DNA from: Brettanomyces bruxellensis
Lineage: Eukaryota > Ascomycota > Pichiomycetes > Pichiales > Pichiaceae
Direction of reading: 5' to 3'
NCBI RefSeq assembly: GCF_011074885.1
Contig: NC_054690.1
Span: 1,617,001-1,681,000 of the forward strand
DNA: 64,000 nt
This document shows, piece by piece, positions 31,405-40,189 of the stretch. The position numbers and the translations under genes are program-made. How positions within the stretch are numbered: position 1 is the stretch's first letter; each line of letters starts with the position of its first letter. A model generated the notes under the pieces. The model did not search any database. It saw nothing but the letters and a program-made list of their open reading frames with translations, and was not told where the DNA came from.

Positions 31405-31461
31405 ACTTCATTATTTCATAAGACACTTCATTATTTCATAAGACACTTTATTTCATAAGTC
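31405..31461 (+). repeat. Three tandem 17-20-bp repeats just upstream of FLC paralogue B
   Basis: Two exact 20-bp copies of acttcattatttcataagac (31405-31424 and 31425-31444) and a shortened third copy (31445-31461). The array ends 35 bp before the ATG, so it is probably in the 5' leader. Confidence 0.9.
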
Positions 31462-31496
31462 ACACTTCACTACTTTACTTATCACTCCACTACCAA

Positions 31497-33704
31497 ATGG
31501 CATTCACACATATCGTCAAATTGTTGGCAAGCATACTATTGCTTGGGTTTGCATCGCTCGCAAAAGCTGACGGCAAGTACTTGAAGACAAACTCGTTGCT
31601 CACGTGTATGGAGAACTCGGAATTCTCGAGTACCTACTTCTCGGTGACTTACTACCCGTCCAATAACTCGATCTACTACGAGATTGACGGTTCGTCACTC
31701 ATAACGGGAAAAATTAAGGCGACGTACAGCATCATCGTGTACGGATTGGACGTGTACGATGGGGAGTTGAACCTCTGTGACTTCAACATCAAGACAATCT
31801 GTCCAATTTCGGCGGGTCACGTGGATATCTCGGGCACGTACAAGATCTCGTCATCGCAGGTTTCGAGTATTCCAAGCATAGCATACACAGTTCCGGACTT
31901 GGATGCATACGTGCAGGTGCACGTGTACAGTACGGACGATTCGGACTCGAAAACAATGCTTGCATGCATGCAGGCGACGCTCTCGAACGGCCGAACTGTG
32001 CAGACGCGTTATGCAGGGTGGCCAATTGCGTGCATTTCCGGTTTTGGACTCGCGATCTCGTCGTTTGTGTCTCTTTTCGGCCATTCGGCGACAGCATCGC
32101 ACATTGCGTCCAATGCAGCATCTTTGTTCATCTACTTCCAGACTTTGGCAATCCATGCAATGATGGGAGTGGCAAAAGTGCCACCAATAGCCGCAGCCTG
32201 GGCCCAAAACTTCATGTGGACTCTTGGAATCATCAGGGCTGGATTCATGCAGCAAATGTTGTACTGGTACATCCAGGCAACGGGAGGTAGTGTGACGTCC
32301 ATTCTTACGAACCAGTCTGTGATCTCGATCTCGGTGCAACGCAAGTTCAGCCACCTTTTGCACTCGTTATTCAAAAGAGCGGTTTCTGTGGCATCCGGGA
32401 GCACAATCGACGTTTTGGACCAGACCAGCCTCTATACGACAAACGAGGATGACGTGGGCTCGAAGATCTTGGTGCTCCGGGGAATCCAGCGTGTGGCATA
32501 TCTCGCCGGAATAGAGATCTCGAACATCTTCATGACAAGCATCATCTTCTTCCTATTTGTTGGTTTCGTGCTCATCGTCTTCGTGGCCCTCTTCAAAGGC
32601 GCAGTCGAGGTTTTGGTGCGTTCCGGGGCGCTCAACCCGGGCAAACTGTCCGCATTCCGCAGCCACTGGGTGTCCATCATCAAAGGTCTTCTCTACAGGC
32701 TCATGAACATCACCTTCTCGCAGATCAGCTTGATGTGCATCTTCGAATTCACCAGGCACGATTCTGCTGGCTGTGTGGTGTTTGCCGTGGTTATTGGCCT
32801 CGTTGTCTGGGTGCTAATGTGCTATTCTGCAATTCGAATCTTGCTCACAGGTCGCAGGTCCATCCACCAGCATAGCAATCCGGCATATCTGCTTTTTGGA
32901 GACGCCAAATTCCTCAGCAAGTACGGCTTTTTGTACACGCAGTACAAGGCTGGGAAGTTCTACTGGACGCCGATCTCTATGGTGTATCTATTTGTGCGTG
33001 CTTTGCTCATTGCCGTGCTCCAGGACCACGGAAAGATTTGTGCCTGCATGATTTTCGCAATCGAGTTCCTCTACATGCTCGCGTTGATCTGGAAAAGACC
33101 CTTCATGGACAAGCGGACCAATTTGTTCAATATCTTCATCGCCATCGTCAACTTCATCAACTCCATCTTCTTCATGTTCTACTCCAATGTCTTCAACCAG
33201 CCATCTGTGGTTTCCTCTGTCGCGGCAATCGTCTATTTCGTCTTGAATGCCGTCGTTGCCTTGATCACCTTGATCATGACAATTGTCACCTGCACCCTTG
33301 CCCTGGTCCACCGCAATCCCGACTCTCGATATGCTCCCTACCAGGACGACAGAGCCGCTTTCATACCGAAATCTGACAACCGCAAGAGCCAGGCCGAATA
33401 CGAGCTTGAAGCTCTTGGTGCTGCTGCCATGAGAGGCCACAATAGAGACAGTATGCTCCCCGATAATGATGCCGAGATCAAGTTTGACACCACCAACAAC
33501 AGGGCCTCTGGAAATCCGTTCAACATAGATGAAAATGACAACGATGCCCGGTACAGTTCTCCCGTCAAGAAAGACGCTTACTATAACGGTTATTATTCGG
33601 ATGCCGACTACCGGGGGCGACGAGGGGCCGCTGACAGCTCGGCGAGCAACTCGAATGAAGCCTTCTTCCAAAAGCATGCCATGAATCAGAGAAACATAAT
33701 ATGA
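31497..33704 (+). CDS. FLC: FLC-family (TRP-like) membrane protein, paralogue B
   Basis: Encodes 735 residues with the same architecture as the gene at 15928-18384: signal peptide (about 1-24, ending AKADG), lumenal ML-like domain (about 27-165) with conserved cysteines (LLTCMENSEF, LNLCDFNIKTICP, LACMQATLSNGRTV), then a multi-pass domain (KVPPIAAAWAQNFMWTLGII, DAKFLSKYGFLYT, KRPFMDKRTNLFNIFIA) and a hydrophilic tail of about 110 residues, shorter than in paralogue A. The family is tied to FAD import into the ER, wall integrity and Ca2+ homeostasis. The two copies are on opposite strands about 13 kb apart and clearly diverged, so the duplication is not recent. Confidence 0.9.
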   Translation: MAFTHIVKLLASILLLGFASLAKADGKYLKTNSLLTCMENSEFSSTYFSVTYYPSNNSIYYEIDGSSLITGKIKATYSIIVYGLDVYDGELNLCDFNIKTICPISAGHVDISGTYKISSSQVSSIPSIAYTVPDLDAYVQVHVYSTDDSDSKTMLACMQATLSNGRTVQTRYAGWPIACISGFGLAISSFVSLFGHSATASHIASNAASLFIYFQTLAIHAMMGVAKVPPIAAAWAQNFMWTLGIIRAGFMQQMLYWYIQATGGSVTSILTNQSVISISVQRKFSHLLHSLFKRAVSVASGSTIDVLDQTSLYTTNEDDVGSKILVLRGIQRVAYLAGIEISNIFMTSIIFFLFVGFVLIVFVALFKGAVEVLVRSGALNPGKLSAFRSHWVSIIKGLLYRLMNITFSQISLMCIFEFTRHDSAGCVVFAVVIGLVVWVLMCYSAIRILLTGRRSIHQHSNPAYLLFGDAKFLSKYGFLYTQYKAGKFYWTPISMVYLFVRALLIAVLQDHGKICACMIFAIEFLYMLALIWKRPFMDKRTNLFNIFIAIVNFINSIFFMFYSNVFNQPSVVSSVAAIVYFVLNAVVALITLIMTIVTCTLALVHRNPDSRYAPYQDDRAAFIPKSDNRKSQAEYELEALGAAAMRGHNRDSMLPDNDAEIKFDTTNNRASGNPFNIDENDNDARYSSPVKKDAYYNGYYSDADYRGRRGAADSSASNSNEAFFQKHAMNQRNII

Positions 33705-34118
33705 GATCAGTTCTGGGGATGCTTCACGTTATTACTTTTTTTGTTTGTTTTTGTCTTGCTTTATATACTACTGCCTATATCTCTTTCTGGTCCTTTCTTT
33801 ATTCCACCTGCCTGTTTTTTTGTCTTGTTCGGTCGTCGTGCTGCTTATATACTGTATTAATATATCGATACTGTTTGTCTGATAGCCGCTGGTATTTCTA
33901 TTTTATTTTTTTTTTTTTTTTTTCTCTCGCTTATTTCGATAAAGCAGTTTTTTTTAGCGCCGGTATTTCACTTCATGGTTCGGCCCATTATAGTGTCCAC
34001 AGCAACACACAAAAGCACCTTCCATGCATATAAGCGCTGACTACACAACACAGATTTCAAATTCACGCAAATAAACACCCCAAAAAGCAACAATTTGGCC
34101 CCCTTCAAATGATATATA
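33705..34118. other. FLC/REV1 intergenic region
   Basis: Pyrimidine-rich 3' flank of FLC with a long T tract (about 33905-33923), then an AT-rich probable REV1 promoter. No gene. Confidence 0.55.
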
Positions 34119-34457
34119 ATGTACCGCAGCTCTTCAAGCACAGCCCAGGATTGGGGTTCAGTTGATGATTCCGAAGTGGTGGAGCTGTTAGACACATTAG
34201 GTTCCAAGAATAAAGTTGCAAATGATCTAAATGCGGCTACTTCCAATTCTAGTGGCGGCAGTCCTGTGGTTCTAACCGACAAAGATGAGGATTCTTCCCC
34301 AATTGTTGACGTTCCATCTTCACAAATAGATAATGAAGAAAGCAACAATCCAGCCATAACCTCCTCAGATACAATATCTGAGACATGGCATTCGATGAGT
34401 AATGCTCAGTTTATTGCTTATGTGAACGGCTTGGCTCGGAAAGGTCTCAGGCAATGA
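34119..34457 (+). CDS. REV1: Probable N-terminal segment of REV1, separated by a frameshift
   Basis: An open frame of 112 residues whose stop (TGA, 34455-34457) overlaps the first ATG (34454) of the main REV1 frame as ATGA. Two features look like the N-terminus of S. cerevisiae Rev1 as I recall it: an EVVELLDTLGS segment near the start (compare LVDLLDSDLE) and a terminal block with FIAYVNGLARKG (compare LIEYVNQLSQ). The downstream frame is -1 relative to this one, so one missing base near the junction would explain the split. Alternatives: a separate small protein or upstream ORF with termination-reinitiation, or programmed -1 frameshifting. No slippery heptamer or intron is visible at the junction. 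Confidence 0.6.
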   Translation: MYRSSSSTAQDWGSVDDSEVVELLDTLGSKNKVANDLNAATSNSSGGSPVVLTDKDEDSSPIVDVPSSQIDNEESNNPAITSSDTISETWHSMSNAQFIAYVNGLARKGLRQ

Positions 34458-37400
34458 GTTCTACCGCAAACGGTTACGACTTTCATCTTAGCAGTTCAGA
34501 TCGGCTAATTCCTACTGTTAAAGATGCAGCATCGGATAATCATTCGGGAATATTGATACATCCCACTTCCAGCAATGCAGAAGATCCGTTTTTGCCCACG
34601 CAAAAGGACTTGCAACCTCCATCTCAGTCCATTGAATTGAATATCAATTCAAGCCCAAAGAAAGACAACAGTGAAGATTTGGCATTTCCAGTATTGACAA
34701 GTCCGTCTCACGAACCAAGCTCCCCGTTTCTGTCCAATACTTCCAAACAACCTACCTCCAGTTCGGTTGGCTTCAATACACTGGATGAACAAGAAGTATT
34801 CGAAGAGTTGGAGGAGGCCAAAGCTCAAAATGGATCTCAGAAAGAGCACGTAGAGCTCAAAAAGTTTACTTCACCACCTACAGAAAGCAACAGCTCTGTT
34901 AAGGCAGCTGAGTTCAAGTCTGTGTTAAAGGATGTGGATAGAATACCATCACCGCCTCCGATTGGTGATGATAAGAGTCAGCAGGTTGAAGAAGAGCTTG
35001 AATTTGGAGATTATGCGACGTATTTCCACAATAAGCATATTAAACAGCAAGAGCAAGATCAAGACTTCGTTGATTTTGCCAAGAGAGCTCAGAATAAGGT
35101 GTGTCCGCCCATTTTTAAAGGATGTGTCATATACGTAAACGGTAAAACGTCTCCGGACATAGCCCAGCTTCATAAACTGATCATATTGCATGGTGGTAAG
35201 TTTTTGGCATATTTAGGAGCCAAAGGTAATGCCACGCATATTATTGCCGAGGTTTTGACACCAAGAAAACGGATTGAGTTTAGAAACTACAAGGTTGTGC
35301 GGCCGGCATGGATATTGGACAGTATTGAGGCTGGAAAGATTCTTCCCTGGAGCAATTATATGTTGATCAACAACGACTATGGGCAGAAACGGCTCAATTT
35401 CTGGACTTCCGGAAATGGCAATGCTTTGGAATTGCAGCAAAAGAAAGGTCAGGATGAAGATAAGCAGGATGAAGATAAGGATGACCCTGCATTTCAGATA
35501 TCGCAGATATCCGAGTATACCGACCCGGAACCAGCTCTGGATGAGAAAGAGCAGCAGGATGATGAGATGATGGAAGGTGTTGCTGGCCACGCTCAGAAAT
35601 ACAAACAGTTAACAGCAAAGGATCCGGGTTTCCTTGATAATTTCTTTGCCAAGTCAAGACTTCATCATCTCAGCACTTGGAAGATGGATCTTCGGTCGAA
35701 ATTCTTGCAAAGAGCAATTCAGACACTTCAGAAGCGGCACACAAGGTCTAATTTACCACCCAATACACATAAAGTCATCATTCATGTGGATTTTGACTGC
35801 TTTTTTGCAACCGTGTCTGCCTTGAAACACAATCCACCAATTGACATTCACAAGTATCCAATTTGCGTGACACACGGCAGCAATGGGTCCGATATTGCCT
35901 CCTGTAATTACATAGCACGTGCACAGGGATGCAGAAATGGAATGTGGTTGGGAAAGGCTAAGAAACTCTGTCCGGATCTCATGTGTTTGGATTATAACTT
36001 TGAGGCATATGAGCAGATTTCGCGGATGTTTTATGACACCATACTACAGTATGATGTGGACTCGATCTTGCCCGTGAGTGTAGATGAAGCTTTGCTGGAT
36101 GTCAGCAGCTTGTGTGTCAAGGAGAATGCTGAAGTGTTGATGAAAGACATCAGGTTGAAAGTATTTTCCAAAACTGGGTGCTCTGTGAGTTGTGGGTGTG
36201 GTCCGAATGTTCTTTTGGCAAAGCTGTGTCTAAAAAAGGCAAAGCCCGATGGGCAATTCAAAGTTGATCCCGAGCATATTCAGGATTTTATAGATGGAGT
36301 CAAGTTTCAGGATCTACCGGGGATGGGGTACCGCATCACCGAAAAACTGGAAAGTGGACTGGGAAAGGAGAATATCTCAGTGGGGCAGTTGAAGGCAGTT
36401 TCAAAAGAAAGACTAACTGCGATGTTTGGAATGAAGACTGGAACCACTATTTATGAATATGTCCGTGGTGTAGATCACACATCAATCGATATTCTGTCGG
36501 ATCGGGCCAAGTTTGTTCGCAAATCACTATCAATAAACATCAACTGGGGTGTTAGATTCGATGAAAGTGTCGAAGTTGAGCAGTTCCTCGAACGGTTGTC
36601 CAAAGTTATGAATAAGAGACTGGAAGATGCCTGTATGATAGGTGGGTCTGTCAGTTTGAAGTTGGCTTTAAGACATCCGAAAGCTCCTGTTGATCCTGCA
36701 AAGTTTTTGGGCATGGGAAGATGCATTTTTGTGTCTAAAGCATCGGCATTTGGCAGCAAAACGAGGAACTCTGGTTTGATCAGTGGTGAATTGAAGTACT
36801 TGTGGCGAGTTTTGGGAGCTGAGCCAAAGGAGTTGCGAGGTATTGCAATAACTATGGGCAAACTATCTTCAGATGATGGCACAACCAGTAAGGGCAGCCA
36901 GAGCAAGCTTGTATTGCCCAATTCAGATGAAAAGCGTGTCTCTGGAGCTTTGAAAAGAAAGCAGAATGATTTGGAATTGACGCATGCTCAGAAGAAAGTA
37001 AAGAGTGCAGATTTGTTTTCTTCCAATGTTCCATCTTCTCCTTTGAAAAGTGCAATTCCAACTGGTGAAGACGAACCACTCATAGTGAAGCAATTACGGC
37101 TTTCGCCCAAAAAGAAGAACAGAAAGCGGAATATAGCATTTCAGCCTGTGCAAATAACCCGGGACGAGATAAACTGGGACGTGTTTGGAGAATTGCCGAT
37201 GAGTATTCAGCAAGAAATAAAGCAGGAGTTAAGACGGCGAGATTTAGCTGCCAGCCCCAAGAAGAAGAAGAAGGTGAGTGATGTTATTCGTGTTAAAGGC
37301 AGACTGCTTTTTAAAAGTGAACTTTCAACAAAATATGGTGGTATTACTCGTGGTAATCAGCCACAGAAAGTCGTCATCACGCAAAAGTTGATTGATTCTC

Positions 37401-37720
37401 ATGCCATTTTGAGGTTTCAGGGAATACCGATAAGTGAGTTCGACACGATCAAGAAGAAGCTTCTGGAATGGATAGATACATCGATTAATGATAAGGAGGG
37501 GCCATTTGATGAGGATGTGGGTATGTTCAGCGATCTCATGTTCAAGTTGATTGAAATTGGTGAAATCCTCAAGTTTTTGAGTATTCTGGATGTCATGAAG
37601 GTCCGATTACAGGACAGAAGTGATAAACCTGGATACGCAAAGTGGGAGACTGTTCTTGCCGAATTCAAGGCGATATTGAAAGATACAAATACGGATAAAA
37701 TGTTTCAGTATGGCTTCTAG
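34454..37720 (+). CDS. REV1: Rev1 translesion DNA polymerase (deoxycytidyl transferase), main frame
   Basis: Encodes 1088 residues; S. cerevisiae Rev1 is 985. Y-family polymerase that inserts dCMP opposite damaged bases and scaffolds polymerase zeta. Order of parts: Ser/Pro-rich start, BRCT domain (about 217-305: FKGCVIYVNG, LHKLIILHGGKFLAYLG, VVRPAWILDSIEAGKILPW), a conserved linker (FFAKSRLHHLSTWK), Y-family palm (VIIHVDFDCFFATV near 440; SDIASCNYIARAQG; PVSVDEALLDVS near 538), little-finger domain (KSLSININWGVRF) and the C-terminal protein-interaction domain (about 985-1088). The ATG at 34454 follows an out-of-frame segment that looks like the natural N-terminus, so the real protein may be about 1200 residues. 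Confidence 0.93.
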   Translation: MSSTANGYDFHLSSSDRLIPTVKDAASDNHSGILIHPTSSNAEDPFLPTQKDLQPPSQSIELNINSSPKKDNSEDLAFPVLTSPSHEPSSPFLSNTSKQPTSSSVGFNTLDEQEVFEELEEAKAQNGSQKEHVELKKFTSPPTESNSSVKAAEFKSVLKDVDRIPSPPPIGDDKSQQVEEELEFGDYATYFHNKHIKQQEQDQDFVDFAKRAQNKVCPPIFKGCVIYVNGKTSPDIAQLHKLIILHGGKFLAYLGAKGNATHIIAEVLTPRKRIEFRNYKVVRPAWILDSIEAGKILPWSNYMLINNDYGQKRLNFWTSGNGNALELQQKKGQDEDKQDEDKDDPAFQISQISEYTDPEPALDEKEQQDDEMMEGVAGHAQKYKQLTAKDPGFLDNFFAKSRLHHLSTWKMDLRSKFLQRAIQTLQKRHTRSNLPPNTHKVIIHVDFDCFFATVSALKHNPPIDIHKYPICVTHGSNGSDIASCNYIARAQGCRNGMWLGKAKKLCPDLMCLDYNFEAYEQISRMFYDTILQYDVDSILPVSVDEALLDVSSLCVKENAEVLMKDIRLKVFSKTGCSVSCGCGPNVLLAKLCLKKAKPDGQFKVDPEHIQDFIDGVKFQDLPGMGYRITEKLESGLGKENISVGQLKAVSKERLTAMFGMKTGTTIYEYVRGVDHTSIDILSDRAKFVRKSLSININWGVRFDESVEVEQFLERLSKVMNKRLEDACMIGGSVSLKLALRHPKAPVDPAKFLGMGRCIFVSKASAFGSKTRNSGLISGELKYLWRVLGAEPKELRGIAITMGKLSSDDGTTSKGSQSKLVLPNSDEKRVSGALKRKQNDLELTHAQKKVKSADLFSSNVPSSPLKSAIPTGEDEPLIVKQLRLSPKKKNRKRNIAFQPVQITRDEINWDVFGELPMSIQQEIKQELRRRDLAASPKKKKKVSDVIRVKGRLLFKSELSTKYGGITRGNQPQKVVITQKLIDSHAILRFQGIPISEFDTIKKKLLEWIDTSINDKEGPFDEDVGMFSDLMFKLIEIGEILKFLSILDVMKVRLQDRSDKPGYAKWETVLAEFKAILKDTNTDKMFQYGF

Positions 37721-38082
37721 GACTGTAAAGTATCTGGAGAGATTCGTATTGGTAAATTTAACAAGGTTGTGGAGGGGTTTAAGAACTTGAAGGTTTATGG
37801 TAGGCATCTATTGAAATCCGATGTTTACCGGTGTGTACACTAATAAATATGTATTTATAGTCATTTTCAGGATGTAAAGGAAGTTTTCGTGGGTCTATAA
37901 TCGTTAGAGGTATGCCTACATGTTAGTACAAGCATTATCCGACTCACGCGTGTTCATTTTTCGTTACTACAGTCCATCATTATTTCTAAGCATATCACAT
38001 TCAAAGTCTATCGGGCACTTTAAACCAGCATAAGTCGTCAAAAAAGCAGCCGTCGTATATACAGGGTATATCTCTTGCCAGT
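37721..38082. other. Convergent REV1/TUM1 3' region
   Basis: AT-rich spacer expected to contain both 3' UTRs. No gene or repeat seen. Confidence 0.6.
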
Positions 38083-39110
38083 TCAAGCATCACCCTTTGC
38101 CAAAAGACTCTTTGGGGCTCTCATGGCCCATTCAGTCCACGAACCATCGTAAACGGCAATATTGTCAGGATTGAAGCCTGCAAGAATCAATCCAGTCCGC
38201 ACAACGCATGCAGTAACACCCGTGCCACACATGACGATGATCGGCCTTGATTCATCGATGTTATGCTCCTTGATAACAGAGTCAAGGGTCATTCTTGACA
38301 AGAACGATTTGTTTGGTGTGAGCAACTCGTTAAATGGCAAATTAACGGCACCCGGGACATGGCCGGATGATATTCCGGCTCTTGGTTCAGCAACAGCTCC
38401 CGTGAACCGGTCGTTGGATCTTGCATCAATTAAAGTGACGCTTTTGCCAATCTCACCTGCCTGTGCAAGCTCTAGTATTTTTTCATAAGAAACAACTTTT
38501 GAAGATCAAAAGTTGCCTTGTAAGACACAGGTTTGTGTGGGGAAGGCTTTGTAGTGACAGTAGTCTCCAACCGGTTGATCATCTCGTGCACGACCATGAC
38601 CAAGTTTGGATCTGAAAAGGACTGTTTGTAGGAAGGAAACGTATTCAGAATAAACAACTTTTCAGGATCGTGGCCAAAGATCTCAAACATCCAGGCAGCT
38701 CTGCAAAGAGAAAAGATCCCTTGGCGATCATACAGTAAGAGAGAAGTGTCGTTGCTGATTCCTAGTTTGCCTACCTCCTGTTCAAACAACTTTTTTGTAG
38801 GAAGCATGTGGGGATATGGGCTCGAGTGGTCTGAAATCTTCTCGATATCAAAGAAAACGGCATCCTTGTTGAATCTCTCCTTCTGAAACTCGTTGTACGC
38901 ATTTGCAGGCACGTTTGGCATGTACCAAGATGCATCTACTGGTAAAATCTTGTCGTTTTTATGCTTTTGCAAGAAAGTTTCAATTTCTGCCGGTGCAACA
39001 GTATTGATATTCCTAACTCTCAGTTGAAGTCTTGAAACGGACATCAAAGCAGCCTTTGGAATTGAGGGAGATCTCAAGACGGTTGTCCAGTTGTTTTTGA
39101 GCGAAAGCAT
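38083..39110 (-). CDS. TUM1: Rhodanese-family sulfurtransferase Tum1, apparently frameshifted
   Basis: Thiosulfate/3-mercaptopyruvate sulfurtransferase supplying sulfur for tRNA thiolation and molybdopterin-type pathways. It is in two frames: 39110 down to a stop at 38472 (212 residues) and an overlapping frame ending at 38083. Going from FDLQK (near 38496-38501) directly to VVSYEKILELAQAGEIGK in the -1 frame restores a continuous two-domain protein of about 342 residues (S. cerevisiae Tum1 is 304). The second rhodanese domain keeps the active-site loop CGTGVTACV and the GSWTEWAM motif. One base appears to be missing near caaaagttg. This may be an assembly error, a pseudogene or recoding. The first 40 or so residues are basic and Ser/Leu-rich, a possible mitochondrial presequence. 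Confidence 0.85.
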
Positions 39111-40189
39111 TGTTTGTTTGTAAAATAAAACAGGAGGAAAGATAAATCAAATACAGATACAGAAGTTGATTAAATAAATCTCTCTCCGATATCTCTTAAA
39201 TTTTCCCTTTTTCCATTCTCTCTTTTCGCTTCTCCCGTTTTCATTTTTTTTTTTCCCCCCCCCCACCTTAATCGATACGAAAGGAGCATATTTTGGGATC
39301 GATTGAGACAGAGATCTCACATCTGAAGTGTATCTGCAAAAAGAACGATTTCGAAAATTTTCCTTCTTTACAAAATAATAATTAATTCGCAACTTTTCGA
39401 ATGATCTTGTAGTAAGTAAATATGTTAAAGTTCGAGAAAGCAAGAAAGCATAGACAAGTCTAGCCGTCTGTATCAGTCGAGCCATACAGTAATCTTGTGC
39501 TTACGTAATCTAGCCGTAGCTAAAAGTTTTTGATGTAAGGATGTGCAAGTGTAATTTCTGTACATCGACTGGTAGACACCCCCACTTTCGTAATAGCCTA
39601 GCATACATGGATAGATTTGACTTGTGTCAGATATTTCGACTTACACTTCAAAAGATTCAACCGTCTTTCTCTTGGTGTTTGTTGTTTTGAGACATAAATC
39701 AAGGATTCTTCACATTTATGTGCTGTTTCTCTTCTCCATGATATAATGCCACATAGCCACAGCATGGATTAATTTTGGATGGAATATGGCAGCATATAGT
39801 AGTGTGCACTTACTTGATTTGGGGACTATTTACAGCTATTGCGATGGTAACTTTCATTAAAGTTGTAAAGCATGATAAGAAGAAATCCCAAAAGTTTTTT
39901 TTTTTTCTCGCGCATCTCCCATGGCTTTTTCCGGTTACGCATTTCTTTTCCGAACCTACAATATTTATGCTCAAACCTGCCTGAGATGATCACGAAGCAT
40001 TCAAGCATCCCACAAGTACTATAAGTCCTTTCTAAGTGTGACTGGCAATTGGATGAGGCACCTGATATAATACGCAAGTATTAACAAGAAACTAGTCGAG
40101 GTTGCAATTGTATTGCCCTGTTTAATTATATACACCACAACCCATTTAGCATAGTACATATTTGAATCACAGAGAAGAAGAATAATCAG
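39111..40189. other. Divergent TUM1/TAF1 promoter region
   Basis: Contains a junction of 11 T followed by 10 C (39244-39264), an exact TTACGTAA palindrome at 39501-39508, and AT-rich sequence. Short open frames (for example near 39775) show a hydrophobic stretch but no recognisable family. Confidence 0.55.

Larger units (their letters stand above)
28631..31496. other. Gene-free divergent ACS1/FLC region, 2.9 kb
   Basis: The largest spacer in the window. Its ends are the ACS1 and second FLC promoters. The middle (about 29200-31300) is AT-rich, with a (TCAA)n-type run near 29353-29380 and no coding frame longer than about 88 codons. An unannotated non-coding RNA cannot be excluded by eye. Confidence 0.55.
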
